Notes under the pieces: model-generated
What the model was told of the DNA's origin: nothing
Seen by the model: the letters and a program-made list of their open reading frames with translations, nothing else
Database searches by the model: none
Shown: positions 19,756 to 28,516 of the stretch, in pieces
How the letters are laid out: each line of letters opens with the position of its first letter
Position numbering within the stretch: position 1 is the stretch's first letter
NCBI GenBank assembly: GCA_028868515.1
Contig: JAGWUI010000007.1
Coordinates: forward strand, 1 to 64,000
Direction of reading: 5' to 3'
DNA from: Gammaproteobacteria bacterium
GTDB lineage: Bacteria; Pseudomonadota; Gammaproteobacteria; Pseudomonadales; Moraxellaceae
Length of the DNA: 64,000 nucleotides
Made by a program: the position numbers and the translations under genes

Positions 19756-20511
19756 TTAATTTATCCACTCACCAACCATCCTCACCACCCCACCCTCAAC
19801 AGGTCTCCACGTCTTTTCCGCAAACGTATAGCCCTCATCACCGAGCACCAATACACTCGAAACCCGCGTGCCATAAATCGGACTATCAATCCGAATCGAC
19901 GACAAAACTTCTTCCATCTCAGTACCAATGCCCGTATTCGGCAAATCCGCGATGTCGGCTTTGGTTTCATCATTCAACAAATTAAAACCGCTGGCGACAA
20001 GCAAATCATCATTTGCCGTTAAATCTAACGCGCTAAACCCTTGAAATAAGCGCTTCGTTTTAGGCCATTCCGTGTCGAGCAAGGCATTACTGAGCGTATG
20101 AATACCTTGACTGAGTGTTTGAGGTGGTGTGCCACGATTCCCCAAAATAGCAGCATCAGTAAACGTACCTACAATCAAATTAAACCCCGCATATTGCGCT
20201 GGATTCACCGATTGTAGAAATGCCAACGGTTCGCTATCACCTTCTAAATAATCCGCGACCAACGCACCTCGCGTTATGGCATTTGGCGGTGGATTTTCTT
20301 TTCGACGAAAATTAGTAATGATCGCCCAACGACCCGAAGCCGTGATTCCCAACCAAGTACCGCCTGACTGTAGATCACGACCCGCAATAATTGAGCTTTG
20401 AGGCCAGATAGAAAGCGGCGCAGCATCACGTTGATAGAACTCATCCCGATTTCCAAATAGAACAAGTGGTTTATTCGGCACAGTCTGCCACGCTAATACA
20501 ACAATACACAT
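19756..20511 (-). CDS. NRDE family protein (TANGO2-like)
   Basis: A 251-residue protein starting MCIVVLAWQ, with the family-naming motif GNRDEFYQRDA and SGGTWLGITASGRWAIITNFR. The cysteine at position 2 is characteristic of the family, which is the reason to choose ATG 20511 over the reading five codons longer. The eukaryotic homologue TANGO2 is implicated in lipid and haem handling; the bacterial role is not established. The gene is divergent from lgt. Confidence 0.88.
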   Translation of the reverse strand: MCIVVLAWQTVPNKPLVLFGNRDEFYQRDAAPLSIWPQSSIIAGRDLQSGGTWLGITASGRWAIITNFRRKENPPPNAITRGALVADYLEGDSEPLAFLQSVNPAQYAGFNLIVGTFTDAAILGNRGTPPQTLSQGIHTLSNALLDTEWPKTKRLFQGFSALDLTANDDLLVASGFNLLNDETKADIADLPNTGIGTEMEEVLSSIRIDSPIYGTRVSSVLVLGDEGYTFAEKTWRPVEGGVVRMVGEWIN

Positions 20512-20592
20512 AATCAGATCGACCAAATAATATTTTCATAATCGGAATAAGCTAGAATGCCACCACTTTGATTGAGATACAACGAGCTGTCT

Positions 20593-21426
20593 ATGCTGAC
20601 CTACCCTCAGATCGACCCTATTGCACTGGCCGTCGGCCCGCTAAAAATCCATTGGTATGGAGTGATGTATTTGCTTGCATTCGCCACCGCCTATGGACTT
20701 GCGTTATTTCGCACGCGCCAGACAGAGCGTGGCTGGACGGAAGAATACGTTTCTGACCTCGTATTTTATGGTGCGTTAGGCGTGATTCTCGGTGGTCGAA
20801 TTGGCTATATGTTGTTTTATCAATCAGATGCTCTATTCAGCGATCCAACGTCATTATTTAAAGTCTGGCAAGGCGGCATGAGTTTTCATGGCGGCTTTAT
20901 TGGTGTGATGCTGGCAATGGTCTTTTTTGCCCGTAAACATGGCAAAACAGCATTCCAAACCCTTGATTTCATTGCCCCTTGCGTTCCAACAGGACTCATG
21001 TTTGGACGAATTGGTAACTTTATCAATGACGAACTGTGGGGACGTCCAGTTATTGATCAAACCTTCGCTCTGGCGATGCGTTTTCCGAGCGATCCGCAGT
21101 TTTTACTTCGCCATCCTTCGCAGCTTTATGAAGCGACATTTGAAGGATTAGCCCTATTTTTGTTATTGTGGTGGTTCTCGTCAAAGCCGCGCCCACGCAT
21201 GGCTATTTCAGCACTATTTTTGTTAGGCTATGGTGCAGCACGATTCGGCATCGAATTTTTCCGTGAACCTGATTTTGACCAACATTTATGGTTTGGCTGG
21301 ATGAGCAAAGGGCAGTTATTGACCGTGCCAATGCTCGCGATTGGCTTATGGATGCTCTGGTATGCCTACCATCGTGGCATTTATGATTGGGGCAGCAAAA
21401 AGAACACGCAAGAGGGCAACGCATGA
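20593..21426 (+). CDS. lgt: Prolipoprotein diacylglyceryl transferase
   Basis: Inner-membrane enzyme that adds diacylglycerol from phosphatidylglycerol to the lipobox cysteine of prolipoproteins. About seven membrane helices are visible in 277 residues, together with the Lgt signature [15 protein letters not shown] (residues around 140-155), the catalytic region SFHGGFIG, and [18 protein letters not shown] 20593 fits the family N terminus; a longer frame does not. The stop codon overlaps the thyA start (ATGA), the usual lgt-thyA arrangement of proteobacteria. Confidence 0.97.
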   Translation: MLTYPQIDPIALAVGPLKIHWYGVMYLLAFATAYGLALFRTRQTERGWTEEYVSDLVFYGALGVILGGRIGYMLFYQSDALFSDPTSLFKVWQGGMSFHGGFIGVMLAMVFFARKHGKTAFQTLDFIAPCVPTGLMFGRIGNFINDELWGRPVIDQTFALAMRFPSDPQFLLRHPSQLYEATFEGLALFLLLWWFSSKPRPRMAISALFLLGYGAARFGIEFFREPDFDQHLWFGWMSKGQLLTVPMLAIGLWMLWYAYHRGIYDWGSKKNTQEGNA

Positions 21427-22265
21427 AGACTTACCTAGACCTGCTACACCACGTGTTAACACATGGTGTGGAAAAAACAGACCGTACAGGCACAGGTACG
21501 CGCTCAGTGTTTGGCTATCAAATGCGCTTTGATCTGCAAAAAGGTTTCCCAATCCTCACTACCAAGCGTGTGCATTTTAAATCAGTTGCCGTTGAACTCC
21601 TTTGGTTTCTCAAGGGCGATACTAATGTCAACTATCTCAAAGACAACGGCGTGACCATTTGGGATGAATGGGCAACCGCAGAACAATGTGCGCGTTTTGG
21701 TCGTCAAGAAAACGATCTAGGGCCTGTTTATGGCCATCAATGGCGTAACTTTGGCGCAACCAAAAATCCTGATGGCTCTTACCAAAAAGATGGCTTTGAT
21801 CAGATCTCTTGGCTCATCAACGAAATCAAAACCAATCCAGATTCACGCCGTTTGATTATATCGGGCTGGAATCCTGCTGAAGCAGGGCAAGTGGCTTTGC
21901 CACCCTGCCATACCTTATTTCAGTTCTATGTCGCCAACGGCAAACTCTCTTGCCAGCTCTATCAGCGTAGTGCGGATATTTTCTTGGGTGTACCATTTAA
22001 TATCGCCAGTTATGCGCTGCTAACGCATCTCATCGCTCAAGTCACAGGATTAGAAGTCGGTGAATTTGTCTGGACAGGCGGCGACAGTCATTTGTACAGC
22101 AATCATTTTGAGCAAGCGACACTGCAACTCAGCCGTGAGCCATTGCCTCTACCAAAATTAAAGATCAATCCAGCGATTACCGATATTTTTGCATTTGAAT
22201 ATGCTGATTTAGAGCTTGAAAACTACCAGCACCATCCTGCGATTAAGGCGCCTGTCGCGGTTTAA
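21423..22265 (+). CDS. thyA: Thymidylate synthase
   Basis: Makes dTMP from dUMP using methylene-tetrahydrofolate in the cytosol. The N terminus [15 protein letters not shown], the dUMP/folate motif [12 protein letters not shown], the nucleophile cysteine in [33 protein letters not shown] and DSHLYSNH are all present. Length 280 is slightly above E. coli ThyA (264). The start overlaps lgt by 4 bases. folA follows after a palindromic intergenic repeat, linking dTMP synthesis with dihydrofolate recycling. Confidence 0.98.
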   Translation: MKTYLDLLHHVLTHGVEKTDRTGTGTRSVFGYQMRFDLQKGFPILTTKRVHFKSVAVELLWFLKGDTNVNYLKDNGVTIWDEWATAEQCARFGRQENDLGPVYGHQWRNFGATKNPDGSYQKDGFDQISWLINEIKTNPDSRRLIISGWNPAEAGQVALPPCHTLFQFYVANGKLSCQLYQRSADIFLGVPFNIASYALLTHLIAQVTGLEVGEFVWTGGDSHLYSNHFEQATLQLSREPLPLPKLKINPAITDIFAFEYADLELENYQHHPAIKAPVAV

Positions 22266-22280
22266 GTTAAAAAGTCAAAA

Positions 22281-22363
22281 GTAAAATCCCTCCCAACCTC
22301 CCTTTGCAAAGGGAGGAGCTTTAACTCCCTCCTTAGAAAAAGGAGGGTTGGGGAGGATTTTAC
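22281..22363. repeat. 83-bp palindromic intergenic repeat between thyA and folA
   Basis: Near-complete inverted repeat: the ends GTAAAATCC (22281-22289) and GGATTTTAC (22355-22363) are exact complements, and the interior alternates CCTCCC and GGGAGG blocks, forming a large double hairpin. Similar C-rich/G-rich elements ending in AAAATCC are frequent in many bacterial genomes as MITE-like repeats. No T-run follows, so it is not a classical terminator. Confidence 0.8.
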
Positions 22364-22401
22364 GGTATCAGCAAACCCTAGAATTTGATTAAGGATCGTC
22401 A

Positions 22402-22920
22402 ATGATTCACCATTCCATCGAAATCGTCCATGTCGTCGCTATGGATCAAAAAAACTGCATTGGTGTAGATAACCAATTGCCGTGGCATTTACCTGCCGAT
22501 TTGCAGCATTTTAAGCGCATTACGCAAGGTGGTGTCATTGTTATGGGTCGTAAGACTTTTGACTCACTGGGGCGTGTACTACCAAATCGCAGTCACTGGG
22601 TTTTAACTCGTCAAAACGATTGGTCACATGATGGCGTACATGTCGTGCAGACACTGGATGAGCTGATTCAGGGTGCAAGCACGGATGCCATTGCGCGAGG
22701 TCAATCGTCGATTTATGTGATTGGCGGCGGAGAGTTATTTACTTTGACGCTACCTATCGCAGACCGATTGGAAATCACGCATGTCGAACTCGATGTCGCA
22801 GGTGCAGCTCACTATCCTCCGATTCCTGAGGAATGGGTAAAAACACATACAGAAAGTGAACAAGCTGATGAAAAAACAGGTGTAAAGTTCCAGTTCATCA
22901 CCTATCAAAAAACCAAATAA
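22402..22920 (+). CDS. folA: Dihydrofolate reductase
   Basis: Reduces dihydrofolate with NADPH, regenerating the cofactor used by ThyA; target of trimethoprim. A 172-residue single domain with the family motifs: GVDNQLPWHLPADLQHFKRIT (the P-W and D/E active-site region), VIVMGRKTFDSLGR and IYVIGGGELF. Start codon ATG 22402; a purine-rich AAGGATCGTC precedes it. It follows thyA in the same direction, separated by the palindromic repeat. Confidence 0.97.
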   Translation: MIHHSIEIVHVVAMDQKNCIGVDNQLPWHLPADLQHFKRITQGGVIVMGRKTFDSLGRVLPNRSHWVLTRQNDWSHDGVHVVQTLDELIQGASTDAIARGQSSIYVIGGGELFTLTLPIADRLEITHVELDVAGAAHYPPIPEEWVKTHTESEQADEKTGVKFQFITYQKTK

Positions 22921-22953
22921 CCCCTGACTTTCCTGCCATTTAAGGAGAAGATC

Positions 22954-23502
22954 GTGACCAATCAAGCGAATACTGAAACTTCACTTGAACGTGCTATTGT
23001 CGGTGGAGGCTGCTTCTGGTGTACTGAATCAGTTTTCCGCGCCGTTCGTGGCGTCAAGAACGTCACCAGTGGCTATGCAGGTGGCGCACGTCCAAACCCC
23101 ACCTATGAGCAAATCTGTAGTGGCGCAACAGGTCACGCCGAAGTGATTGCCATTGATTTCGATCCTGCTGTGATTTCTTTTGAACGCATTTTGGATATTT
23201 TCTTTGCCACCCATGATCCAACCACGTTGAATCGTCAAGGCAACGACATGGGAACACAATATCGCTCGGTGATCTTTTATTTAAATGATGCTCAAAAACA
23301 AACAGCGATCACGAAGATTGACGCATTGAAAGCTGAAGGTGTGCAAGCAGTCACGGAAGTTTCGCCTGCGCCTACATTCTATCCTGCGGAAGATTATCAC
23401 CAAGATTATTATGCAAAAAATCCAAACCAAGGCTATTGCAGCTTTATGATTCCACCGAAGTTATCGAAGCTTAAAAAATACTTTGCAGATGATGTTGCTT
23501 AA
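22954..23502 (+). CDS. msrA: Peptide methionine-S-sulfoxide reductase A
   Basis: Repairs the S-epimer of oxidised methionine. The catalytic motif GCFWC is at residues 20-24, followed by the family segments GYAGG, GHAEVI and NDMGTQYRS. The start is GTG 22954, supported by AAGGAGAAG just upstream; no ATG fits. Length 182 is normal for the MsrA-only form. No MsrB is fused or adjacent. Confidence 0.96.
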   Translation: MTNQANTETSLERAIVGGGCFWCTESVFRAVRGVKNVTSGYAGGARPNPTYEQICSGATGHAEVIAIDFDPAVISFERILDIFFATHDPTTLNRQGNDMGTQYRSVIFYLNDAQKQTAITKIDALKAEGVQAVTEVSPAPTFYPAEDYHQDYYAKNPNQGYCSFMIPPKLSKLKKYFADDVA

Positions 23503-23530
23503 AGATTTGATTAGACAAGGAAAGTCGAGC

Positions 23531-23737
23531 ATGACCGCAGCAACATTACTTTGGGGAGTTTTATTCAGTAGCATTGGTTTAGGCTTCTTTATTTACGGCA
23601 AGAAACAAAAAGCCAATATTCCCTTTGTTTGCGGAATTTTGCTGATGATTTACCCCTACCTTATCTCCAACAGCACAACCCTACTGGTGCTGATTGGAAG
23701 TATATTAACGGCGATTCCATTTTTGATTCGCCGTTAG
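23531..23737 (+). CDS. Small two-helix membrane protein
   Basis: A 68-residue protein with two hydrophobic helices at about 4-22 and 32-64 and a KKQK turn between them. ATG 23531 is chosen because AAGGAAAG lies upstream at a usable distance; the frame stays open into the end of msrA. I do not recognise a family name with certainty. It may be translated from the msrA message. Function unknown. Confidence 0.55.
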   Translation: MTAATLLWGVLFSSIGLGFFIYGKKQKANIPFVCGILLMIYPYLISNSTTLLVLIGSILTAIPFLIRR

Positions 23738-23755
23738 TTTATTGACATCATTTCA

Positions 23756-24166
23756 TCAATGCGTTGGATCACTGACAAACGCCAGATCAGTTAAGCCCGC
23801 TTGGCTTGCACGCGCCAGCACTTGCGCCAGCGTATCGTATTTCGCTTCACGATCCGTGCGGATATGCAATGAAGGCTTAGTTGATTGATGTGCAGCGGTA
23901 TTCATCCGCTGTGCAAGATCATTTAGCGTCACCACGTCTTGATTCCAATGAATCACGCCTTGCGCATCAATACTCAATGTCACGACTTCAGGTGGATCTT
24001 GAATGACCTGAGCATCTGCTTTTGGCAGATTCAGCTTCACTGCAGGATTTACAATCGTTGCCGTGACTAGAAAAATAATCATCAGCACCAGCATAATATC
24101 AATCAAAGGAATCAGATTGATTTCGCTCATCCCTTCTTGTTCATCATCACCCAGATGAAAGCCCAT
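23756..24166 (-). CDS. exbD: Biopolymer transport protein ExbD
   Basis: Inner-membrane partner of ExbB that harnesses proton-motive force for TonB. A short cytosolic N terminus (EQEGMSEINLIPLIDIMLVLMIIF) contains the membrane-helix aspartate of the family, followed by a periplasmic domain ending ASQAGLTDLAFVSDP. GGAGG precedes ATG 24166, which overlaps the exbB stop as TGATG; a GTG one codon earlier is less likely. Length 136 is normal. Confidence 0.95.
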   Translation of the reverse strand: MGFHLGDDEQEGMSEINLIPLIDIMLVLMIIFLVTATIVNPAVKLNLPKADAQVIQDPPEVVTLSIDAQGVIHWNQDVVTLNDLAQRMNTAAHQSTKPSLHIRTDREAKYDTLAQVLARASQAGLTDLAFVSDPTH

Positions 24167-24768
24167 CACAGACCTCCGGTTGATGCTTTAGATTGGCTTG
24201 CTGGTTCTACATCTTTGGATATCAATTGCGCAACCAACAAGCTATGTGCTTGATCATGTAGTTGATTCAACAAAATCTTATTCAAACGCACACACGCGTT
24301 GTATGCCAATACCGCAGGAATCGCAACCGCCAAACCCATCCCAGTCATGATCAATGCCTCACCGACTGGACCTGCGACTTGAGCCAAACCAGCCTGACCC
24401 GTTTGACCAATCGCTGCCAGCGCATGAAAGATTCCCCATACCGTACCAAACAACCCCACAAACGGAGAAATCGAAGCAATTGACCCAAGCACTGCGACAC
24501 CACGTTCTACACTTGCGCGAGTACGCGCGAGCTGCTGGAGTAACACTTGCTCGACCACATCCTTGCAATGCGCTAAAGACAAGCCTTTGCTTTGTGCGCC
24601 AGCTTTCTCAACTGCAACTCGTAGATCATTCGCAGCCGTCACCTGAGCCTGACGCGTTGCCAAAACACGAACAATTAAAATCGTCCACGTCGCAATTGAC
24701 ATGATCAACAGCACGATTGACAGTGATCGACTTAATAAATCAGCGTGCGCCCAGAAATCAGAAAAGTT
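24166..24768 (-). CDS. exbB: Biopolymer transport protein ExbB
   Basis: MotA/TolQ/ExbB-family proton-channel protein of the inner membrane. About 200 residues, a first helix near 15-35, a cytosolic loop, and two further helices in the segments VAVLGSIASISPFVGLFGTVWGIF and ALIMTGMGLAVAIPAVLAYN, which are the family signature. It stands second in the tonB-exbB-exbD order on the minus strand and overlaps exbD. Confidence 0.95.
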   Translation of the reverse strand, partial: NFSDFWAHADLLSRSLSIVLLIMSIATWTILIVRVLATRQAQVTAANDLRVAVEKAGAQSKGLSLAHCKDVVEQVLLQQLARTRASVERGVAVLGSIASISPFVGLFGTVWGIFHALAAIGQTGQAGLAQVAGPVGEALIMTGMGLAVAIPAVLAYNACVRLNKILLNQLHDQAHSLLVAQLISKDVEPASQSKASTGGL

Positions 24769-24842
24769 CATATTTTTACCTTTAATACATTTAAATAAAT
24801 CACAAATTTAATCATTCATAGACATCACATTGATCTAAGCAC

Positions 24843-25577
24843 TTAATCATCTAAAGTAAATGCAATTGGAATCAATGTATAAACAGCCTGCGCCGCACCA
24901 TTTTCACGGTAAGGTTTAAAACGCGCTTTTTTGACAGCCTGTATTGCCGCTCGATCTAAAATTGTACTACCAGAAGTCTTTTGTACTTTAGCATCATCAA
25001 CCGTTCCATTGATATTAATCAATGCGCGAACAATGGTTGTACCAGTAACGCCCGCTTCACGCGCTGATTCAGGATAAACCACATCAGGTGGTACAAGATA
25101 TGCGACACCTTGTACATCTTTCGGTGGTGCAGGTTCAGCCTTTTGCGGTACAGAAGTCGCTTGTGTTGGTATCGTAGCGACTGGCACGGATGGAGCTTCG
25201 ATGGGTTTCTCAACTTGTGGCACAGCGACAGGTGTCACTGCTGCTTTAGGTGCAGCCAAAACTGGTAAAGGCTTAGGTTGTGGTTGTTCTTTAACAACTG
25301 GAACGACTTTAGGTTTTTCAATCGGTTTAGGAGGTAAAGGCTTTGGCTGATCTGGTGTGATGTTGACCAGATGCACAGCAATGGTCTTCGTCGGTAGAGC
25401 CTGTTTAGATGCGGATTGAATCTGGATGAGTCCAAATAAAACAAGTCCATGCACAAGCAAAACCACACCCAAAATCACCAAAAGGCGCTTTGTATGTGTG
25501 CCAGACTCCTTTGACCCCATTCGCTCTATCCCTATTTTATTGATTTCCGTGCTGAACATCGCTGAAGACATACTCAA
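24843..25577 (-). CDS. tonB: Energy transducer TonB
   Basis: Couples the inner-membrane proton gradient to outer-membrane TonB-dependent receptors. One membrane anchor at about residues 30-52, a Pro/Lys/Val-rich periplasmic stretch at 75-160 spanning the envelope, and a C-terminal TonB domain (PPDVVYPESAREAGVTGTTIVRALI, SGSTILDRAAIQAVKKARFKPYR). It is followed by exbB and exbD, and a Fur-box-like site lies upstream, so iron control is likely. Confidence 0.94.
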   Translation of the reverse strand: MSMSSAMFSTEINKIGIERMGSKESGTHTKRLLVILGVVLLVHGLVLFGLIQIQSASKQALPTKTIAVHLVNITPDQPKPLPPKPIEKPKVVPVVKEQPQPKPLPVLAAPKAAVTPVAVPQVEKPIEAPSVPVATIPTQATSVPQKAEPAPPKDVQGVAYLVPPDVVYPESAREAGVTGTTIVRALININGTVDDAKVQKTSGSTILDRAAIQAVKKARFKPYRENGAAQAVYTLIPIAFTLDD

Positions 25578-25685
25578 GCCTCTAAATCATGATCAACAAA
25601 ATATCACTCTTCAGCTATCGTCATTTTGCCTTAACATCACGCTCAAATGATTTATTTGACAGCCAAATCAACAAAGCGCAACTAT

Positions 25686-25707
25686 AAATGATAACGAGTC
25701 TCAATTG
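25686..25707 (-). promoter_or_regulatory. Candidate Fur box upstream of tonB-exbB-exbD
   Basis: Read on the minus strand the site contains TTGAGACTCGTTATCATTT, close to the Fur consensus GATAATGATAATCATTATC in its right half (TTATCATT). It lies about 110-130 bases upstream of the tonB start, a normal place for iron control of this operon. Match is partial, so this is inference. Confidence 0.5.
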
Positions 25708-25771
25708 CAACCAGGACATTTGAAACAACATACCTTGATTGATCACGATCTAAAACCACATTGACCGTCAC

Positions 25772-25808
25772 AAAAAAGCTGGAAACTACCATGGGGTCCA
25801 GCTTTTTT
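25772..25808. terminator. Bidirectional terminator between CAP-lipoprotein gene and tonB operon
   Basis: Perfect 12-bp stem AAAAAAGCTGGA (25772-25783) with TCCAGCTTTTTT (25797-25808). It ends the minus-strand CAP gene 18 bases after its stop. Confidence 0.92.
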
Positions 25809-25825
25809 ACACATCAAATATATCC

Positions 25826-27169
25826 TTACGGAGATACCGTAACCTGCACTTTTCCAATATTGCCTTGACTATCAGTCCCTGTGAATGTTACAGGACATCC
25901 GCTACTTAGTGTGCAATTACCATTGTAAGTAAACCGATAGCTATTGGATGCAAGCTGGACATAAGATAGTGAAACGGCTGACGAACCCGATGCATTCACA
26001 GACGACCAACTGAGCGGACTTGTTGAATTGTAATTTTGCGACCCGCCAGAGAAAGTCACATCAAAAGTTCCACCAACAGCGACAGTCGAAGCCGTGCTGG
26101 TTAACTGCACCGCAGTGATCGGCAAAGTCGTAAACGTCCATGTCTGAGTAAATGCCACTCCACCCGTTGTTCCAACAACTGTCACAGTATAAGTTGTATT
26201 GGGTGACAATGGCGCTAAAGGCACAAAAGCCGCACGATCATGCTCATTTGCCAAATTCGCATCAGCCGCATACGTGCCCGCAGTCGCAGTCAATACATTA
26301 CCCGATACACTACCGCTTGCACTTTTCACGGTAAAACTGCTAATCACCAATGCACGTCCATCGGTTTGAATCGTGATCGGGAAGCCTGCTAGTGCCCCCG
26401 TATTACTGCAGCCAAGTGGGCACGGATTTTCATCCACCAGCCAATCGATAAGCACGTCAGTCTGACCACTGTAAGGGTAAGTAATGAAGTTGCTATAAGT
26501 ATTTGCTTGATGCTGGCTGAGATCAATCGTTAAGATTGTCGGAGGAAGATTAGGATTTGCACTCTTCTGCCACGCAATGCCTGCATTGGTGAAATTAGAA
26601 AGCAAACTCATCCGATGATAAACCGCATTAAACAAACCATCGACAATCGACGCACCCGCATTCGCTGCCAATGTCGCATCATTACTCACCACAGACGTCG
26701 CGATCGATGTTTCGGAAAAATCTTCACCGACCATGCTGTCCGTATTTCCTGTCGCCGCAATCCGCGCACTGACAGTTGTCCCTGTAAAACATGGATTCGT
26801 CGATACTTCATCATGTGCCCGAGGGTCAACATTTGCAGAAGGTGATACCAATAAACTCAGGTAATTAGCATGATTCCCTGCTGCTGTTGTCAAATTAGCA
26901 TCAGCACTAAAAAGCAGGGGCGATAATGATGCACCAGCAAATGTAACATTACGATAATGATTCAATTGAGCCAATGCGCCTGAAGCAATGCCGCCTGTTT
27001 GGGCGGTCAAACTACATGCTGTCGGTGTTGTAACGGGTGTTGGCGTAGAAACCGTAGTCGTAGTACTCGTTCCTCCACCACCGCCACAGCCTGAAAGCAC
27101 AGCAATACAGGCCAAAAGTGATGGCATTGAAACGATCTTTATTCCTTGGATTAATCTAAAATATGTCAT
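25826..27169 (-). CDS. Lipoprotein with CAP (SCP-like) domain and Ig-like domains
   Basis: A 447-residue surface or periplasmic lipoprotein: signal with lipobox L-S-G-C at residues 25-28, a glycine run and Thr/Pro-rich linker, then a CAP domain at about 50-220 (LAQLNHYRN, AAGNHANYL, AHDE, GEDFSE, YHRMSLL with the conserved histidines). A bacterial Ig-like domain follows (LSPNTTYTVTVVGTTGG, FTTLP), then a C-terminal beta region. CAP proteins of bacteria have diverse or unknown roles. ATG 27169 with GGA nine bases upstream is preferred to other in-frame starts. Confidence 0.75.
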   Translation of the reverse strand: MTYFRLIQGIKIVSMPSLLACIAVLSGCGGGGGTSTTTTVSTPTPVTTPTACSLTAQTGGIASGALAQLNHYRNVTFAGASLSPLLFSADANLTTAAGNHANYLSLLVSPSANVDPRAHDEVSTNPCFTGTTVSARIAATGNTDSMVGEDFSETSIATSVVSNDATLAANAGASIVDGLFNAVYHRMSLLSNFTNAGIAWQKSANPNLPPTILTIDLSQHQANTYSNFITYPYSGQTDVLIDWLVDENPCPLGCSNTGALAGFPITIQTDGRALVISSFTVKSASGSVSGNVLTATAGTYAADANLANEHDRAAFVPLAPLSPNTTYTVTVVGTTGGVAFTQTWTFTTLPITAVQLTSTASTVAVGGTFDVTFSGGSQNYNSTSPLSWSSVNASGSSAVSLSYVQLASNSYRFTYNGNCTLSSGCPVTFTGTDSQGNIGKVQVTVSP

Positions 27170-27277
27170 TGCCGTACATCCGTGTTGATCATTAAGCATC
27201 CTCGCCCGATCTACATTTTACGCTCTTTTTTCACAACTACCTCACAATTATTGTGTCAAAAGACTCCGTATAAACGC

Positions 27278-28204
27278 CTAAATCTGTGGCTTGGCAGGCG
27301 CTTGTTTTGCTGCCGGTGATGCCTTGAACGCTGCGATCGCACGATCAATTGTTGCCAATTGTGCTTGCGCCGCACGCTCGCCCTCAAGAATACTCTGCTG
27401 GCGACTATTCAAATCAAGCACGCCCACAGCACCGACATTTGGTGTAATCACAACATTAGCCTGAGCAAGCTCTTTATCAATGCCCTGCTGCCCCATGATA
27501 TTTAAGGTTTGATCCAATACCCCAAATACATTAGTCGATTGTCCTGGTTTCGGACGTGCAGAAATATCCACAGCAATCACCACATCAGCACCCATTTGCT
27601 TTGCGGCGATCACAGGAATCGGACTCACCAAGCCACCATCCACATATTTTTTTCCAGCAATCACCGCAGGAACAAAAATATTCGGAATACTGCAAGATGC
27701 ACGCACAGCCTGCCCAGTATTACCACGTATAAATATCGTTTTTTGCCCTGTTTCAAGCTGTGTTGCCACCGCTGCAAATCGAATCGGCATCTGTTCAATC
27801 AACTTGTTCCGCACTTGTCGATTAACATAATCCTGTAATTTTTGACCAACAATAAAACCCTGACTACTCAGCGTGATATCCCGAATATCAGACTCTTGTA
27901 ATGCCATAGCGGTTTCTTGCAATTTATACGATGTCATCCCACTGGCGTATAAGCTGCCCACAAAACTCCCTGCGCTTGTGCCAGTAATAATTTGTGGATG
28001 AATCCCATGTGACTCAAGCACCTTAATCACACCGACATGAGCAAACCCTTTTGCACCACCACCACCAAGCGCAAGTGCAATGATAGGCTGGCGCGCTTGC
28101 ACCACAGGTTCTTGTGGAGTAGGCGTCGAAGTACAACTGATCATTGCCAAGCTCAAACTTAAGCCTAAGCCATATTTAATCAACGAAGAACCATATAAAC
28201 GCAT
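27278..28204 (-). CDS. Patatin-like phospholipase lipoprotein (RssA/YchK-like)
   Basis: A 308-residue lipoprotein: signal with lipobox ISC at about residue 23, then a patatin domain. The oxyanion loop ALGGGGAKGFAHVGV, the nucleophile elbow GTSAG (catalytic serine) and the catalytic aspartate in VDGGLVSPIPV are all present, so a lipid acyl-hydrolase activity is expected, in the periplasm or at the outer membrane. ATG 28204 with GAG eight bases upstream gives the signal peptide; the longer frame adds 30 residues that do not belong. Confidence 0.85.
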   Translation of the reverse strand: MRLYGSSLIKYGLGLSLSLAMISCTSTPTPQEPVVQARQPIIALALGGGGAKGFAHVGVIKVLESHGIHPQIITGTSAGSFVGSLYASGMTSYKLQETAMALQESDIRDITLSSQGFIVGQKLQDYVNRQVRNKLIEQMPIRFAAVATQLETGQKTIFIRGNTGQAVRASCSIPNIFVPAVIAGKKYVDGGLVSPIPVIAAKQMGADVVIAVDISARPKPGQSTNVFGVLDQTLNIMGQQGIDKELAQANVVITPNVGAVGVLDLNSRQQSILEGERAAQAQLATIDRAIAAFKASPAAKQAPAKPQI

Positions 28205-28516
28205 TACAAAGACTCGCTCAATCATTAGGGCGACAAAATACAATGAGCATTTTGACCAAGAGTAGCGATTATAGGGATATTTAAAGAGTTTCACAGGGTC
28301 TATGGGATGTCGATAACAAACTAAGAACGATTAGAACAAATACACATTTTTTAGATACAGCTCTTTTCAATAGAACAATATAATTCACAGTTGATAATAA
28401 TTCTCAATTACAATATGATTCTCGAACGATTCACACTGCTACTTTTAGGCTGATCTGTCATCGATCATCCGCTTAGAACAGACAATATCAATGCATTGAT
28501 ACACTTATTGGAATAT
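28205..28516. other. Divergent intergenic region patatin / ApbE
   Basis: A 312-base AT-rich region between divergent genes. It holds the Fur-like site at 28391-28410 and no likely gene. Confidence 0.5.
28391..28410 (+). promoter_or_regulatory. Candidate Fur box upstream of the ApbE-DUF2271 operon
   Basis: TTGATAATAATTCTCAATTA matches the GATAATnATTCTCATT form of Fur boxes at most positions. It lies about 110 bases before the ApbE start. A second partial motif (TATGATTCTC) follows within 25 bases, which could be an extended Fur site. Confidence 0.65.
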
